A stretch of DNA of 64,000 bases from Silanimonas lenta DSM 16282 (GCF_000429065.1 NZ_AUBD01000001.1:434001-498000); one strand, 5' to 3'; shown: positions 1 to 8,520, counted from the stretch's first letter. Made by a program: numbers and translations. Notes: generated by a model not told the origin, from the sequence alone.

Positions 1-446
1 TAGGCATGGCCAAGCTCGGCAAGGCGCGCGGCCAGCAGCTGGAAATGCCGGGCCTCGTCGTCGGCGGTGCGCACGAAGTCCTCGGCGAAGCCCGGGGGAA
101 AATCGCGGAAGCGGTACACCGCGTCCCAGGCGAGATCGACCGCATTGAGCTCGATATGGGCGATGGCATGCAGGAAGGCCGCCCGCCCCGCAAGGCTGCC
201 GAGCCCCCGCTTGGGCAGGTGCTTGGGATGCACGAGGCGCGGCCGTTCGGGGCGGCCGGGAAAGCGGATCGGCGCGGGGGGCGGCGCCTCGGGATCGAGG
301 GGCAGGCGGCCTTCGAAGAAGGCCGCGGCATAGGCCCGGGTCTTCGCGCATTTCTCCTGCGGATCGGCCGTAGCAAGGCACTCGGCCGCGGCCGCGTAAA
401 GCTCCCGCGCCCCGCCCTGCCCTTCGGCCCTGACCGCCATGCCCAT
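1..446 (-). CDS. DUF455 family ferritin-like protein (partial, C-terminus outside window)
   Basis: Translating the minus strand gives 148 codons with no stop before the window edge, so only the N-terminal part is present. It matches the DUF455 ferritin-like family: an HIEL segment at residues 97-100 followed by NAVDLAWD, then DDEARHF at 129-135, where E131 and H134 form the ExxH pair expected of a carboxylate-bridged di-iron helix bundle. The molecular function of this family is not established. The start at 446 is followed by a second in-frame ATG at 440. The gene lies 4 bp after purF and is probably the last member of the folC-purF operon. Confidence 0.8.
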   Translation of the reverse strand, partial: MGMAVRAEGQGGARELYAAAAECLATADPQEKCAKTRAYAAAFFEGRLPLDPEAPPPAPIRFPGRPERPRLVHPKHLPKRGLGSLAGRAAFLHAIAHIELNAVDLAWDAVYRFRDFPPGFAEDFVRTADDEARHFQLLAARLAELGHA

Positions 447-450
447 CGCC

Positions 451-1917
451 TCAGCCGCCGCGGGCGGCCCTCGCGGCATCGCCGCGCTCGCCGCGGAGCC
501 GCTCGAAATAGCCCGGCTCCACCCCGGTGACGTATTCGCCGGAGAAGCAGGACGTATCAAAGCCGCTGATCCGCTGCTTTGGCCCCGCCACCGCCGCCTC
601 GAGGTCTTCCAGGTCCTGGTAGACCAGCCAGTCGCAGCCCAGGAACTGCTGGATCTCCGCCTCGCTGCGGCCATGCGCCACCAGTTCCTCGGCGGCCGGC
701 ATGTCGATGCCATAGATGTTGGGATGGCGTACCGGCGGCGCGGCGGAGGCGAGATAGACCTTCTTCGCCCCGGCCTCGCGCGCCATCTGCACGATCTGCT
801 GGCTGGTGGTGCCGCGCACGATGGAATCGTCCACCAGCAGCACCACGCGGTTGCGGAACTCCAGCGGGATCGGGTTCAGCTTGCGCCGCACCGACTTCGT
901 GCGCAGCGCCTGCCCCGGCATGATGAAGGTACGGCCGACGTAGCGGTTCTTGACGAAGCCCTCGCGGTACTTCACGCCGATGGTGTTGGCCAGTTCCAGT
1001 GCCGCGTCGCGGGAGGAATCGGGGATCGGGATGACGGTGTCGATGTCGTGCTCCGGCCAGAGGCGCAGGATCTTCTCGCCGAGCTTCTGGCCCATGCGCA
1101 TGCGCGCCTTGTGCACCGAGACGGTGTCGATCATCGAATCGGGCCGGGCGAAGTACACGAACTCGAAGATGCAGGGCGCGAAGCGGCCGGGTTCGGCCAC
1201 CACCTCGGCATGCAGTTCGCCGCGCTCGGTGACCACGATGGCCTCGCCGGGACGCACGTCGCGCACGAGGGTGAAACCGAGCAGGTCGAGCGCCACCGAC
1301 TCCGAGGCCAGCGCCCATTCCTCGCCTTCCGGGGTCTCGCGCCGGCCGAGCACCAGCGGGCGGATGCCGTTGGGGTCGCGGAAGGCAACGAGGCCGAGGC
1401 CCATCACCAGCGCCACCACGGCATACCCGCCGCGGGCACGGCGGTGCACCGCTCCCACCGCCGCCAGCGCCGCTTCCGGGCCGAGCGGCCCGCGCACTGC
1501 CAGCTCATGGGCCAGCACGTGCATCAGCACCTCGGAATCGGAGGTGGTGTTGACATGGCGGCGGTCCTGCTCGAACACCTCGCGGCGCAGCGATTCGGTG
1601 TTGATGAGGTTGCCGTTGTGGGCCAGCGCGATGCCGTAGGGCGCGCTGGTGTAGAAGGGCTGGGCCTCGTCGGAGCCGGCCGAGCCCGCCGTGGGGTAGC
1701 GGCAGTGGCCGATACCGAGGCGGCCGGTGAGTTCCTGCACGCCGCTGCGGGCGAATACGTCGGCCACCAGGCCGGTGCCCTTGTGCAGGCGGAAGCGCGA
1801 ACCGTCGATGGTGGCCATGCCGGCGGCATCCTGGCCGCGGTGCTGCAGCACCGTCAGGCCGTCATGGAGCCTCGCGGCCACGTCGCTGCGGCCGACGATG
1901 CCGATGATTCCGCACAT
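451..1917 (-). CDS. purF: Amidophosphoribosyltransferase
   Basis: PurF catalyses the first step of de novo purine synthesis, transferring the glutamine amide to PRPP to give phosphoribosylamine. The 488-residue protein has the usual family length. It begins MCGIIGIVG, so removal of Met1 exposes the N-terminal Cys nucleophile of the glutaminase (class II amidotransferase, about residues 2-240). The PRPP-binding loop [14 protein letters not shown] lies at 358-371 in the C-terminal phosphoribosyltransferase domain. Its ATG directly follows the cvpA stop codon with no gap, matching the conserved cvpA-purF arrangement and implying co-translation. Three cysteines near the C-terminus (C249, C428, C457) could be metal-cluster or structural residues, which I cannot decide. 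Confidence 0.98.
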   Translation of the reverse strand: MCGIIGIVGRSDVAARLHDGLTVLQHRGQDAAGMATIDGSRFRLHKGTGLVADVFARSGVQELTGRLGIGHCRYPTAGSAGSDEAQPFYTSAPYGIALAHNGNLINTESLRREVFEQDRRHVNTTSDSEVLMHVLAHELAVRGPLGPEAALAAVGAVHRRARGGYAVVALVMGLGLVAFRDPNGIRPLVLGRRETPEGEEWALASESVALDLLGFTLVRDVRPGEAIVVTERGELHAEVVAEPGRFAPCIFEFVYFARPDSMIDTVSVHKARMRMGQKLGEKILRLWPEHDIDTVIPIPDSSRDAALELANTIGVKYREGFVKNRYVGRTFIMPGQALRTKSVRRKLNPIPLEFRNRVVLLVDDSIVRGTTSQQIVQMAREAGAKKVYLASAAPPVRHPNIYGIDMPAAEELVAHGRSEAEIQQFLGCDWLVYQDLEDLEAAVAGPKQRISGFDTSCFSGEYVTGVEPGYFERLRGERGDAARAARGG

Positions 1918-2538
1918 TCAGGGGGTCTCCGGAGCGTCTGGGGTCTGGGCCGCCGGCTCCCGCGCGGGCGCGGGCCGGGGGGCCGGAACGAGGAAATCGT
2001 AGGTCGCCTTGGGTACCGCGCCCTCGAGCACCGGCCGGGCCGCGGCGAGCGCGGCGGGCTCGGCCGCCTTCACCTCGATCTCGGGCAGGCGCGCAGCCAG
2101 CCAGAGCCGGGGGCCTTCGAACAGGGGCAGGAGGGCCGAGCCCTGCCAGACCGGGCCATGCAGGGCCGGGGTGAAGCCGGCCACCAGCACCCCGGCCAGC
2201 ACCACGGCAAGCCCCCGGGCCACGCCAAAGCCGAAGCCAAGCAGGCGGTCGGTGCCCGAGAGCCCGGCCCCGTGCACGAGGGTGCGCAGCAGCCAGATGA
2301 GGATGTTGCCGACCAGCAGCACCAGCACGAACAGGCCGAGATGCCCGGCCAGGCTTCGCAGGGCCGGCGACTCGATGCCATGCAGTTCGCCCGCCAGCGC
2401 CTCGCCGCCCACGAAGGCGAGCCAGAAGGCCGCCCCCCAGAGCAGCAGGGAGAGCACCTCGGTGAGCATGCCGCGCACCGCGCCCAGCAGGGCAGACAGC
2501 CCCACCACCACGAGGATCAGGGCATCGGCCTCGTTCAC
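1918..2538 (-). CDS. cvpA: CvpA family inner-membrane protein
   Basis: This 206-residue protein has about four hydrophobic segments (around residues 5-25, 28-45, 65-85 and 105-125) and a polar, Pro/Ala-rich tail, typical of CvpA. In E. coli CvpA is needed for colicin V production and envelope stress tolerance; its biochemical activity is unknown. The N-terminal ADALILVVVGLSALLGAVRG matches the family. The start codon overlaps the stop of the upstream SPOR gene by 4 bp and the stop abuts purF, so the three genes are almost certainly one transcript. Confidence 0.93.
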   Translation of the reverse strand: MNEADALILVVVGLSALLGAVRGMLTEVLSLLLWGAAFWLAFVGGEALAGELHGIESPALRSLAGHLGLFVLVLLVGNILIWLLRTLVHGAGLSGTDRLLGFGFGVARGLAVVLAGVLVAGFTPALHGPVWQGSALLPLFEGPRLWLAARLPEIEVKAAEPAALAAARPVLEGAVPKATYDFLVPAPRPAPAREPAAQTPDAPETP

Positions 2539-3608
2539 GGATGGGGAACGACGTTGCCGGCGATGCCGAGACGGCCTTGGGCATCGCCCTTGAGGCGCTC
2601 GGCCGCCGGCCGGTCGGCCACCGGGCCGAGGCGCACCCGCCAGAGCGGACCGCTGGCGGTGGGCACGCGCTGCTCGAAGGCGACGAAGCCGGCCCCGCGG
2701 GCGCGCGCCACCAGGGCCTGGGCATCGGCCTGGCTGGAGAAGGCGCCGAGCTGCACGGCAAAGCCCCGGTCCACCACCGCGGCCCGCGGCGCCTCGCCTG
2801 CCGGCCGGGGGGCCGTGGACACCGTGCGCGTCGCCGGGGCATCGGCGGACACTACCGAGGCCGCGGCGCCGGCGATCGCGGCGGTACGCACCCGGGCAGC
2901 CTCGGCGGCAGCACGGTCGGCGAAGGGCCCGACCTTGACCCGGGTGGCCGGCTGGCCGTTGATCTGCGCCGGCTCGGTGGTGGCCGGCAGCCCGGCCGAG
3001 ACCAGGCGGGCCACCAGGGCCTCGGCATTGGCGGCGCTGGCGAAGGTGCCGGCAGCCACCATGAAGCTGCCTGCCGGTGCCGGGCGCGCCGTGGCGGCCA
3101 CCGGGGCCGGGCTGGCCGTCGGTGCAGGTACCGGCGTCGGCGGCGTGGCAGGCGCCGCGGGCACGGCCCCGGCAAGGGCCGGAGTCGCGGCCTCGGCAGG
3201 CCTTGCTGCCGGGCTGCCCGAAGACGGGGGCGCGGGCGCCGGAGCCGCCGGACCGGCCACCGGCTGCCCGGTGGCGGCATCCACGGCCACCGGCGCTGCC
3301 TCATCGAGGGCATCGACGCGCGGCGCCACGCTGGCCGAGGCATCGACGGTGGCGAGGGCATTCGGGTCATCGCCCGCGGGACGGCTCACGCCCTGCGCGT
3401 CCGGCGTCGGCACCGGCACGGCGGGGCCGAGCGGGATCTCGCGGGTCACGAACTCGCCCTGCGGCTGCGGCGGCACCTCGATCGGCACCCGGGTGGCTTC
3501 GGCGGCGCCTTTCGACTCCGGGCCGAGCACGATCATGGGCACGAAGATCACCGCAAGGGCACCGAGCACCACTGCGCCGATCAACCGCTGCTTGAGCTTG
3601 ACGTCCAT
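2535..3608 (-). CDS. dedD: DedD-like membrane-anchored protein with two SPOR domains
   Basis: The protein (357 residues) has a short cytoplasmic start, one transmembrane helix at about 9-27, a long Ala/Pro-rich linker (about 115-178) and two SPOR domains: about 181-245 (FMVAAGTFAS, VKVGPF) and 282-350 (FAVQLGAFSS, VRLGPV). SPOR domains bind glycan strands stripped of stem peptides and target proteins to the division septum. Position between folC and cvpA matches dedD of E. coli, which has one SPOR domain, so the second is notable. The linker probably spans the periplasm. Orthology to dedD rests on synteny plus architecture. Confidence 0.85.
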   Translation of the reverse strand: MDVKLKQRLIGAVVLGALAVIFVPMIVLGPESKGAAEATRVPIEVPPQPQGEFVTREIPLGPAVPVPTPDAQGVSRPAGDDPNALATVDASASVAPRVDALDEAAPVAVDAATGQPVAGPAAPAPAPPSSGSPAARPAEAATPALAGAVPAAPATPPTPVPAPTASPAPVAATARPAPAGSFMVAAGTFASAANAEALVARLVSAGLPATTEPAQINGQPATRVKVGPFADRAAAEAARVRTAAIAGAAASVVSADAPATRTVSTAPRPAGEAPRAAVVDRGFAVQLGAFSSQADAQALVARARGAGFVAFEQRVPTASGPLWRVRLGPVADRPAAERLKGDAQGRLGIAGNVVPHP

Positions 3609-3682
3609 CGAGAACCCGCGCTTAAGGGACGCGTGATTATAGGCGTTCGCCGCCCCCGGCCCGCCCTGCCCCGCGAGGGGAT

Positions 3683-4933
3683 TCAGTCGGCAGGCGGGGC
3701 CGCGAGTGCCGCCACGGTGTGGAAGCTGCCGAACACCAGCACCCGGCCCTCCGCGCCGGCCGCGGCGCGGGCGGCCTGCAGTGCCGCCATCAGGCTGGGA
3801 TGCGACACGACCTCGGTCGCCCCGCCGGCGCGCACCCGGCGCTCGAGTTCGGCCCCATCGAGCCCACGCGGCCCGGCATCGGTGATCGGTCCGAGGTGCC
3901 AGGCCACGATGTGCGGCAGCAGGGGCGCAACGACGCCCTCGATGTCCTTGTCGCCGAGCGCCGAGAACACCGCCCGGGTCGGCGCCGGGTGCGCCGCCAG
4001 CCAGGCCGCCAGCTGCCGCGCGCCCTGCGGGTTGTGGGCCACGTCGGCCACCACCTCCGGGCGCTCGCCGAGGCGCTGCAGGCGCCCCGGCAGCCGGGCC
4101 TCGGCCACCCCGCGGGCGAAGGCTGCCTCACCGATGGGCAGGCCCGAGGCGCGCAGGGCCGCCACCGCCGCCGCGGCATTGTCGAGCTGGGCCGGCGCGG
4201 CCAGCGCCGGGTACGGCAGGGGAAGCGCGAAGCCTGGCTCGCGCCAGACCCAGTGGTCGGGGTGGCGGTCGATGAGGTAGTCGCTGTGGCCGCGGATGGC
4301 GATGGCCCCCAGGGCATAGGCGCGGCGCAGCACGCTGCTCGGCGGGTCCTTCTCGCCGAGCACGCAGGGCCGGCCGGCGCGCAGGATGCCGGCCTTCTCC
4401 TCGCCGATGCGCTCGCGGTCGGGCCCGAGGTATTCCATGTGGTCGAGGTCCACCGTGGTGATCACCGCCACGTCGGCATCGACGAGGTTGGTGGCATCCA
4501 GCCGCCCGCCCATGCCCACCTCGAGCAGGACGAGGTCGAGGCCGGCGCGACCGAACAGTTCGAGCGCCGCCAGCGTGGCGTACTCGAAGTAGGTGAGCGG
4601 GGTATCGCCGCGCGCGGCATCGATGCGCTCGAAGGCCGCGACGATCGCCGCATCGGTCGCTTCCACGCCGTCGATGCGGATGCGCTCGTTGAAGCGCCAC
4701 AGGTGTGGCGAGGTGTAGGTGCCCACCCGCAGCCCGGCGGCCCTTGCGATGGCCTCGAGGAAGGCCACCGTGCTGCCCTTGCCATTGGTGCCGCCCACGG
4801 TGATCACGCAGGGCGCAGGCCGGCCAAGGCCCAGGGCATCCGCCACCGCCCGCACCCGCTCGAGGCCCAGGGCGATCGCCTGCGGATGCTGCTGCTGGAT
4901 GCGGAGGAGCCAGTCGGAGAGCGGAAGCGGCAT
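3683..4933 (-). CDS. folC: Bifunctional folylpolyglutamate synthase / dihydrofolate synthase
   Basis: FolC ligates glutamate to dihydropteroate and then extends the polyglutamate tail of folates. The 416-residue protein carries the ATP-binding loop GTNGKGST at 48-55, TYTSPHLWRFNERI shortly after, and the Mur-ligase-like C-terminal domain with DVAHNPQGAR. I chose the ATG at 4933 because it gives the family N-terminus (MPLPLSDWLLRIQQQHP); the reading frame stays open upstream to 5383, but that extension runs antisense to the aldo/keto reductase and looks non-coding. It is the first gene of the folC-dedD-cvpA-purF series. The accD gene that precedes folC in many relatives is not here. Confidence 0.95.
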   Translation of the reverse strand: MPLPLSDWLLRIQQQHPQAIALGLERVRAVADALGLGRPAPCVITVGGTNGKGSTVAFLEAIARAAGLRVGTYTSPHLWRFNERIRIDGVEATDAAIVAAFERIDAARGDTPLTYFEYATLAALELFGRAGLDLVLLEVGMGGRLDATNLVDADVAVITTVDLDHMEYLGPDRERIGEEKAGILRAGRPCVLGEKDPPSSVLRRAYALGAIAIRGHSDYLIDRHPDHWVWREPGFALPLPYPALAAPAQLDNAAAAVAALRASGLPIGEAAFARGVAEARLPGRLQRLGERPEVVADVAHNPQGARQLAAWLAAHPAPTRAVFSALGDKDIEGVVAPLLPHIVAWHLGPITDAGPRGLDGAELERRVRAGGATEVVSHPSLMAALQAARAAAGAEGRVLVFGSFHTVAALAAPPAD

Positions 4934-4971
4934 GGGTTCACGAAGCGAGTGCGGGCGGCCATTATCGCCGC

Positions 4972-5826
4972 ATGTCCCCTCCGCCCCTGATCCTCGGCTC
5001 GATGCGCTTCGGCGAGTGGGGCGCCCGCCTCGCCCCCGCCGAGGTGGCGCGCCTGCTCGCCGCGGCGCTGGAGCTCGGCATCGACACCCTCGACCTCGCC
5101 GACATCTACAGCGGCCATACCACCACGCCCCTGGTCGGGGCCGCCCTCGCCCACGACCCCGGCCTGCGGCCACGCCTGCACCTGATCGCCAAGCTCGGCA
5201 TCGTGCTGCCGACGAGCCCCGGTAATCCACGCGGCGTACAGCACTACGATCTCTCGCCGGCGCATCTCGCCACGGCCTTCGAACAGACCCAGCGCGATCT
5301 GGGCAGCGACTCGGTCGACACCCTGATGCTGCACCGCTTCGACCCGCGCCTCGCGCCCGCCGCCCTCGCCGACTGGGTGGCAAAGGAGCGCGACCGCGGC
5401 CGGCTGCAGGCCTTCGGCGTATCCAACTTCCCTGCTCCGGCGCTGGCCCTCGTGCATGCCCACCTGCCGGTGGCCGCGCACCAGATCGAGCTCAGCGCCG
5501 CCGCCTCGACCGCGCTGGAGGACGGCAGCCATGCCGCCAGCCGCGCCCTCGGGGCCGAGGTGCAGGCCTGGTCGCCGCTGGGCGGGGGCGCCCTGCTCGC
5601 CGACGAGGCCCGCGGCCCGGCCCTGGACGCGCTGGCCGCCGAGGCCGGGCTCGACCGCGCCGGCCTGCTGCTTCGCTGGGTGGCCAGCCTGCCCGGCACC
5701 CGGGTGGTGCTGGGCAGCACCCGCCCCGAGCGCCTCGCCGCCGCCGTGCGCGCGGTGGAGCGCCCCCTGCCGGCCGATCTCTGGTACGCCGTGTGGCAGG
5801 TAGCGCGGGGCCGGCCCGTGCCCTGA
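4972..5826 (+). CDS. Aldo/keto reductase family oxidoreductase
   Basis: The 284-residue protein is a short member of the aldo/keto reductase superfamily, NADPH-dependent carbonyl reductases with a TIM-barrel fold. The catalytic tetrad is recognisable: Asp and Tyr in DLADIYSGH, Lys in LIAKLGI and His in LMLHRFDP. The cofactor region near the C-terminus reads VVLGSTRPERL. Overall pattern resembles the YdhF-type oxidoreductases; the substrate cannot be predicted. It is divergent from folC with only 38 bp between the two start codons, and convergent with the Na/Pi cotransporter homologue. Confidence 0.9.
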   Translation: MSPPPLILGSMRFGEWGARLAPAEVARLLAAALELGIDTLDLADIYSGHTTTPLVGAALAHDPGLRPRLHLIAKLGIVLPTSPGNPRGVQHYDLSPAHLATAFEQTQRDLGSDSVDTLMLHRFDPRLAPAALADWVAKERDRGRLQAFGVSNFPAPALALVHAHLPVAAHQIELSAAASTALEDGSHAASRALGAEVQAWSPLGGGALLADEARGPALDALAAEAGLDRAGLLLRWVASLPGTRVVLGSTRPERLAAAVRAVERPLPADLWYAVWQVARGRPVP

Positions 5827-5832
5827 TGGCCT

Positions 5833-6777
5833 TCAGGCCGGCGAGGTGGCCGGCCGCGGCGGCAGCAGCCGGTCGACCACCGCGGCAAAGGGCCGCAGCA
5901 GCACGAGGAACAGCAGGGCGGTCGAGAGATTGAACAGCACGTGGGCCATGGCCACCGCCATCGCCGGCGTTTCCATCGCCCCGGTGATCGCCCGCGCCAG
6001 CCACGGGATGAAGGGCGCCCAGAGCAGCAGCCCGCCGACGTTGAACAGCAGGTTGGCCAGCGCGGCGCGGTGCGCCTCGCGCTGCAGCGGCAGGCTGGCG
6101 AGCAGGGCGGTGCCGGTGGAGCCGAGGTTGGCGCCGATCACCACCGCGATCGCCACGTCGGCGCCCATCAGCCCCTGCTGCACCAGCACGATGATGAGCC
6201 CGGTGGTGACACTGGAGGACTGCACCGCGAGGGTGATCACCATGCCGGCCAGCACCCCGGCCCAGGGGCTCTCCACCACCTGCAGCCAGGCGGCGAAGGC
6301 CGGCGAGGCCTGCAGCGGCGCCAGCGACTGCGAGATCAGGCCCAGGCTGAAGAAGATGAAGCCGAAGTAGAACAGGCTCTTGCCCACCACCTGCATGCGC
6401 CCCGGCAGCATCGAGAGCAGGCCGCCGATCACCAGGAAGAAGGGCCCGAGGCCGGTGAGCTTGAAGGCCACCAGCCAGGCCGTGGCGGTGGTGCCCACGT
6501 TGGCGCCGAACAGCACCGGCAGGCTCTGGCGGAAGCCGATCACGCCGGAACCGACCAGGGCCACCGCGATCGAGGAGATGGCGCTGGAGGACTGCACCAC
6601 CGCGGTGGCGAGGGCGCCCAGCAGGAAGCCCGGCACGCGATGCCGGGTGACCTTGCCGAACCAGGCCTGCAGGGTGGCCTGGCCATGCGCCTGCACCTCG
6701 CGGGCGAAGCCCTGCAGGCCGTAGAGGAAGAGGATGACCGCGGCGAGGATGCCGAAGGTGAGGGTCAGGGTGTCCAT
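5833..6777 (-). CDS. Na/Pi cotransporter family protein (short, without PhoU domain)
   Basis: This 314-residue membrane protein contains the two inverted Na_Pi_cotrans repeats. Each has the signature QSSS motif (62-65 and 186-189) and a glycine-rich GAN[VL]G[TS]T element (91-97 and 215-221), the elements that form the sodium and phosphate sites in NptA/SLC34 transporters. About eight hydrophobic segments are visible. Bacterial YjbB-type members usually carry a C-terminal cytoplasmic PhoU domain; here the protein stops after the membrane part. It may export or import phosphate, but direction and substrate are inferred only from family membership. No PhoB box is evident upstream. Confidence 0.85.
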   Translation of the reverse strand: MDTLTLTFGILAAVILFLYGLQGFAREVQAHGQATLQAWFGKVTRHRVPGFLLGALATAVVQSSSAISSIAVALVGSGVIGFRQSLPVLFGANVGTTATAWLVAFKLTGLGPFFLVIGGLLSMLPGRMQVVGKSLFYFGFIFFSLGLISQSLAPLQASPAFAAWLQVVESPWAGVLAGMVITLAVQSSSVTTGLIIVLVQQGLMGADVAIAVVIGANLGSTGTALLASLPLQREAHRAALANLLFNVGGLLLWAPFIPWLARAITGAMETPAMAVAMAHVLFNLSTALLFLVLLRPFAAVVDRLLPPRPATSPA

Positions 6778-6826
6778 GTGCCGATGCTAGCCGCGGCGGC
6801 GGCGGGGCCGTCAGGGCCAGCCAGCG

Positions 6827-6877
6827 GATTGCAATCAACGCAATTTGCGCCTTCTGCATTTCTGGCGCAGAATGCAG
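6827..6877 (+). promoter_or_regulatory. Nested inverted repeats and candidate promoter before the antitoxin/toxin pair
   Basis: Three inverted repeats are packed into 51 bp: the 10-bp palindrome GATTGCAATC (6827-6836), TGCGCC-N12-GGCGCA (6846-6851 and 6864-6869) and CTGCATT-N10-AATGCAG (6854-6860 and 6871-6877). A weak sigma70-like promoter overlaps them (TTGCGC at 6845-6850, 17-bp spacer, CAGAAT at 6868-6873). A good ribosome binding site, GGAAGG, lies 6 bp before the ATG at 6901. This fits an operator for autoregulation by the antitoxin, which is inference. Confidence 0.5.
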
Positions 6878-6900
6878 GCACACTCCTCGGAAGGTGTGTC

Positions 6901-7251
6901 ATGCCCCTGCTGAAGGTCCGCGATGCCGGCCCGGCCGAAGGCCTCGAGCCCCTGCCGGCCACCACCGTCCGCCGCGACTGGTCCACGGCGAAGGCGCGGC
7001 TGCGCGCCCACGGGGCGCTGGCGTTGACCAGCCACGACCGGGTCGAGGCCGTGCTGCTCGATCCCGCCGCCTATGCCGCCCTGGTCGCCCGCGCCGAGGC
7101 CGCCGACCGCGCCCTGCTGGACGGCCTCAGCCGCCAGTTCGATGCCCGGCTGGCGGCCCTCGCGGCCCCAGATGCGGCCCAGCGCCTGCGCGCGGCCTTC
7201 GACCGCGAAGGCCGCTTCGAGCCCGGCCCGACGGCAGGGAGCCGCTTCTGA
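6901..7251 (+). CDS. Putative Phd/YefM-type antitoxin
   Basis: The 116-residue protein has a central segment (ATTVRRDWSTAKARL, then GALALTSHDRVEAVLLDP, AYAAL) that follows the Phd/YefM pattern: a short helix, a beta-hairpin of the form 'val.shgr.eAVLLdp..Y..L', and a charged C-terminal tail (AAFDREGRFEPG) that could neutralise a toxin. Phd-type antitoxins bind operator palindromes through the N-terminal domain. The start has a strong ribosome binding site. The downstream gene overlaps or closely follows its stop, and encodes a zeta-type kinase, which supports the antitoxin assignment. Similarity is judged by eye only. Confidence 0.6.
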   Translation: MPLLKVRDAGPAEGLEPLPATTVRRDWSTAKARLRAHGALALTSHDRVEAVLLDPAAYAALVARAEAADRALLDGLSRQFDARLAALAAPDAAQRLRAAFDREGRFEPGPTAGSRF

Positions 7252-7262
7252 GCCGGCGCCCG

Positions 7263-7868
7263 GTGCTCTATGTCCTCGCCGGAGTAAACGGCGGAGGCAA
7301 GAGTTCGCTGGGCGGTCAGGTGCTGCGCGAAGCCGGCCTCGACTGGTTCAACCCGGACGACTGGTCGCGGGCCCTGCAGGCCGCCGGCCGGCCGCGCGAG
7401 GCCGCCGATGCGGAGGCCTGGGCCGAAGGGCAGCGACGCCTGCACGAGGCGATCCGCCTCGGGCGCAGCTTCGCCTTCGAGACCACGCTGGGGGGCCGCA
7501 GCGTCACCGCCACGCTGATCGAGGCCGCCCGCAGCCACGACGTGCTGGTCTGGTACGTCGGCCTCGACAGCGTCGAGCGCCATCTCGCCCGCGTGGCCCT
7601 GCGGGTGCGCCACGGCGGGCACGACATCCCGGCCGCGCGCATCCGCGAGCGCTGGCTGCGCTCGATGGCCAACCTCGTGCGCCTGGTGCCGCACGCGGTG
7701 GCGATCGAGGTGTTCGACAACTCCACCGAGGTGCCCGAGGGCGAGCCGTTGCGGCCGCCGCGCCGGGTGGCGCGGATCGAGGACGGCCGCCTGCGCTGGC
7801 CGCCCCCCGAGGGCCTGCGCGAGGTCCCGCGCTGGGCGGCGCCGGTGGTGGCCGCCGCCCTGCCCTGA
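7263..7868 (+). CDS. Zeta-type toxin family P-loop kinase
   Basis: Zeta/PezT toxins phosphorylate UDP-N-acetylglucosamine and block wall synthesis. The 201-residue product (from GTG 7263) starts almost at the Walker A motif GVNGGGKS (7-14), followed by FNPDDWSR (29-36) and FAFETTLGG (70-78), the aspartate and FETTL elements typical of zeta toxins, and a RVALRVRHGGHDIP lid region with arginines. The start is uncertain: GTG 7263 is the first standard start, but CTG 7248 overlaps the upstream TGA and has GGAG about 7 bp before it. Family members without toxicity also exist. It converges with the phosphatase gene at 1-bp distance. Confidence 0.75.
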   Translation: MLYVLAGVNGGGKSSLGGQVLREAGLDWFNPDDWSRALQAAGRPREAADAEAWAEGQRRLHEAIRLGRSFAFETTLGGRSVTATLIEAARSHDVLVWYVGLDSVERHLARVALRVRHGGHDIPAARIRERWLRSMANLVRLVPHAVAIEVFDNSTEVPEGEPLRPPRRVARIEDGRLRWPPPEGLREVPRWAAPVVAAALP

Positions 7869-7869
7869 G

Positions 7870-8520
7870 CTACAGCGCCCGGTGCACCGCTTCGCCGAAC
7901 AGCGGGGTGTGGTGGGCGCAGTCATTGAGCCGCACCACCTCCAGCGCCTCGACGGAGGGACCCTCGAGCAGGTTCAGGGTGGTCGGGGCCTGGCGGAAGC
8001 CCCAGACCCGGCGCAGCGGGATGCCGAGCATGCGGCAGAGCAGCACGCGGTTCACCGCGTCATGCGCCACCACCAGCAGCGTGTCCCCGTCGCCGAGCCC
8101 TTCGCAGGCGCGGGTGAAACCACGCCAGGCCCGCTCCAGCACCATCGGCAGCGACTCGCCGCCGGGCCCCGGCATCAACACCGTTTCCGGCGCCTCGCGC
8201 CAGGCGGCGAGGCGCTCGCCATCCTCGGCGCGGATCTCGCTGGCGAGCTTGCCTTCCCAGGTGCCGTGGGCGATCTCCATCAGCTCGGGCTCCAGCAGCA
8301 ACTGGCCGGCCCGCGCCGGCCCCAACGCGATCTCGGCGGTGCGCCTTGCCCGCGACAGGGGCGAGGCCACGGCGCGGGTGATGCGGACCTCGGCGAGGCG
8401 CTCCGACAGCAGCGCCGCCTGCTTCTCGCCGACGGGCGAGAGCGGGATGTCGATCTGGCCCTGGTAGCGGCCCTCGGCGTTCCACGGCGTTTCCCCGTGG
8501 CGGGCGAGCAGCACGCGCAT
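7870..8520 (-). CDS. Histidine phosphatase family protein (phosphoglycerate mutase-like)
   Basis: The 216-residue protein opens with the family signature LLARHGETPWN; H8 would be the phosphorylated residue and R7 its partner. The second arginine lies in SPLSRARRT (about 55-61), the acid in EIAHGTWEG, and the second histidine in VVAHDAVNR (H153). Substrates in this family range from phosphoglycerate to alpha-ribazole phosphate and phosphoserine. Its ATG overlaps the serA stop as TGATG, so it is translationally coupled to serine biosynthesis; a role as a phosphoserine phosphatase or other small-molecule phosphatase is an attractive but unproven inference. Confidence 0.88.
   Translation of the reverse strand: MRVLLARHGETPWNAEGRYQGQIDIPLSPVGEKQAALLSERLAEVRITRAVASPLSRARRTAEIALGPARAGQLLLEPELMEIAHGTWEGKLASEIRAEDGERLAAWREAPETVLMPGPGGESLPMVLERAWRGFTRACEGLGDGDTLLVVAHDAVNRVLLCRMLGIPLRRVWGFRQAPTTLNLLEGPSVEALEVVRLNDCAHHTPLFGEAVHRAL

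Noticed and set aside
439-3636. Plus-strand open frame of 1065 codons opposite purF, cvpA and the SPOR gene
   Set aside because: It is a GC-driven antisense shadow: no family resemblance, His/Gly/Arg-rich composition, and the minus strand carries well-known genes across the whole span.
6778-6827. Possible PhoB box before the Na/Pi cotransporter homologue (CTGG and CTGACGG on the minus strand)
   Set aside because: The two elements are 10 bp apart rather than 11 and match the half-site poorly.
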